Positions 32,982 through 33,085 of a stretch of DNA of 33,085 nucleotides are shown here, piece after piece. Source of the DNA: Bdellovibrio sp. UBA4095 (GTDB lineage: Bacteria > Bdellovibrionota > Bdellovibrionia > Bdellovibrionales > Bdellovibrionaceae); the NCBI GenBank assembly GCA_002381805.1, contig DFXZ01000001.1:1-33085 (forward strand), in the 5' to 3' direction. Both the position numbers and the translations under genes were made by a program. The notes below the pieces were generated by a model. It was not told where the DNA came from, did not search any database, and saw only the letters and a list, made by a program, of their open reading frames with translations. Position 1 is the first letter of the stretch, and each line of letters begins with the position of its first letter.

Positions 32982-33085
32982 GTGTGGGTGAATTTATGGG
33001 GTGCAAATCAATTCATTGTAACCTTTTTCGTATTAGTCCCAATGTTTATGGTCTTCTATTATCGTGACCTTGGCCCCTTCTTTGG
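32982..33085 (+). CDS. Partial membrane protein gene at the window edge
   Basis: From a GTG at 32982 (or 32988) an open frame runs off the end. It encodes NLWGANQFIVTFFVLVPMFMVFYYRDLGPF, a membrane helix followed by a polar turn. No ribosome site is obvious. Only the N-terminus is visible, so nothing more can be said. Confidence 0.35.
   Translation, partial: MWVNLWGANQFIVTFFVLVPMFMVFYYRDLGPFF

Noticed and set aside
1..33085. CRISPR array, tRNA, rRNA, insertion sequence
   Set aside because: I saw no regularly spaced short direct repeats, no tRNA-like cloverleaf, no rRNA segments and no transposase-like protein.

Overview
The window looks like chromosomal accessory DNA from a Gram-negative bacterium. 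Supporting signs are several Sec signal peptides, four genes with a lipobox, a YafK-type L,D-transpeptidase and two very large secreted RHS/YD-repeat proteins. The mix (RHS giants with PKD and NHL modules, many small lipoproteins and membrane proteins, a zinc-dependent phospholipase C-like protein, a wall L,D-transpeptidase, AT-leaning coding sequence) fits a predatory or delta-like lineage such as Bdellovibrionota. No rRNA or universal marker is present, so this placement is inference. I see no tRNA, rRNA, CRISPR array, insertion sequence or integrase.

Layout. (1) 71-10832, + strand: giant RHS protein A (signal peptide, PKD and Ig-like modules, NHL region, YD repeats, RHS core, Gly-rich hydrophobic tip), followed by five small orphan genes, two of them lipoproteins and three membrane proteins. 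This is the usual place for immunity or accessory genes of a polymorphic toxin. (2) 10833-14661: a patchwork of small genes (XRE regulator, Coa1-like protein, two pilin-like membrane proteins, a Cys-containing secreted protein) separated by GC-rich imperfect palindromes that share a GTAC...GTACGCC centre. (3) 14662-20307, - strand: a compact run of nine genes, read from 20307 downward: phospholipase C-like, lipoprotein, Zn-ribbon/deoxyribosyltransferase-like protein, 61-aa basic protein, membrane protein, 53-aa protein, membrane-anchored coiled-coil protein, HEPN-like protein and L,D-transpeptidase. Five of its junctions overlap. (4) 20308-23483: a 96-aa membrane protein, a repeat-rich non-coding stretch (147-bp direct repeats, a 14-bp stem-loop, a promoter followed by tandem hairpins whose stems covary), a secreted nuclease and an unknown gene. 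(5) 23484-end, + strand: giant RHS protein B with the same general architecture but a C-terminal tip carrying an HELQH zinc-protease motif. It is followed by a chain of small secreted or membrane genes, including an OB-fold-like protein, decayed fragments and a partial gene at the edge.

How the genes may work together: the two RHS proteins are probably exported, surface-exposed or delivered toxins, with immunity or accessory genes directly 3'. The - strand block joins an enzyme-like base-sugar domain with a HEPN-type protein, small coupled genes and membrane proteins, and is the best candidate for an undescribed conflict/defence operon. The palindromic family sits repeatedly at gene 3' ends and is the clearest undescribed nucleic-acid feature.
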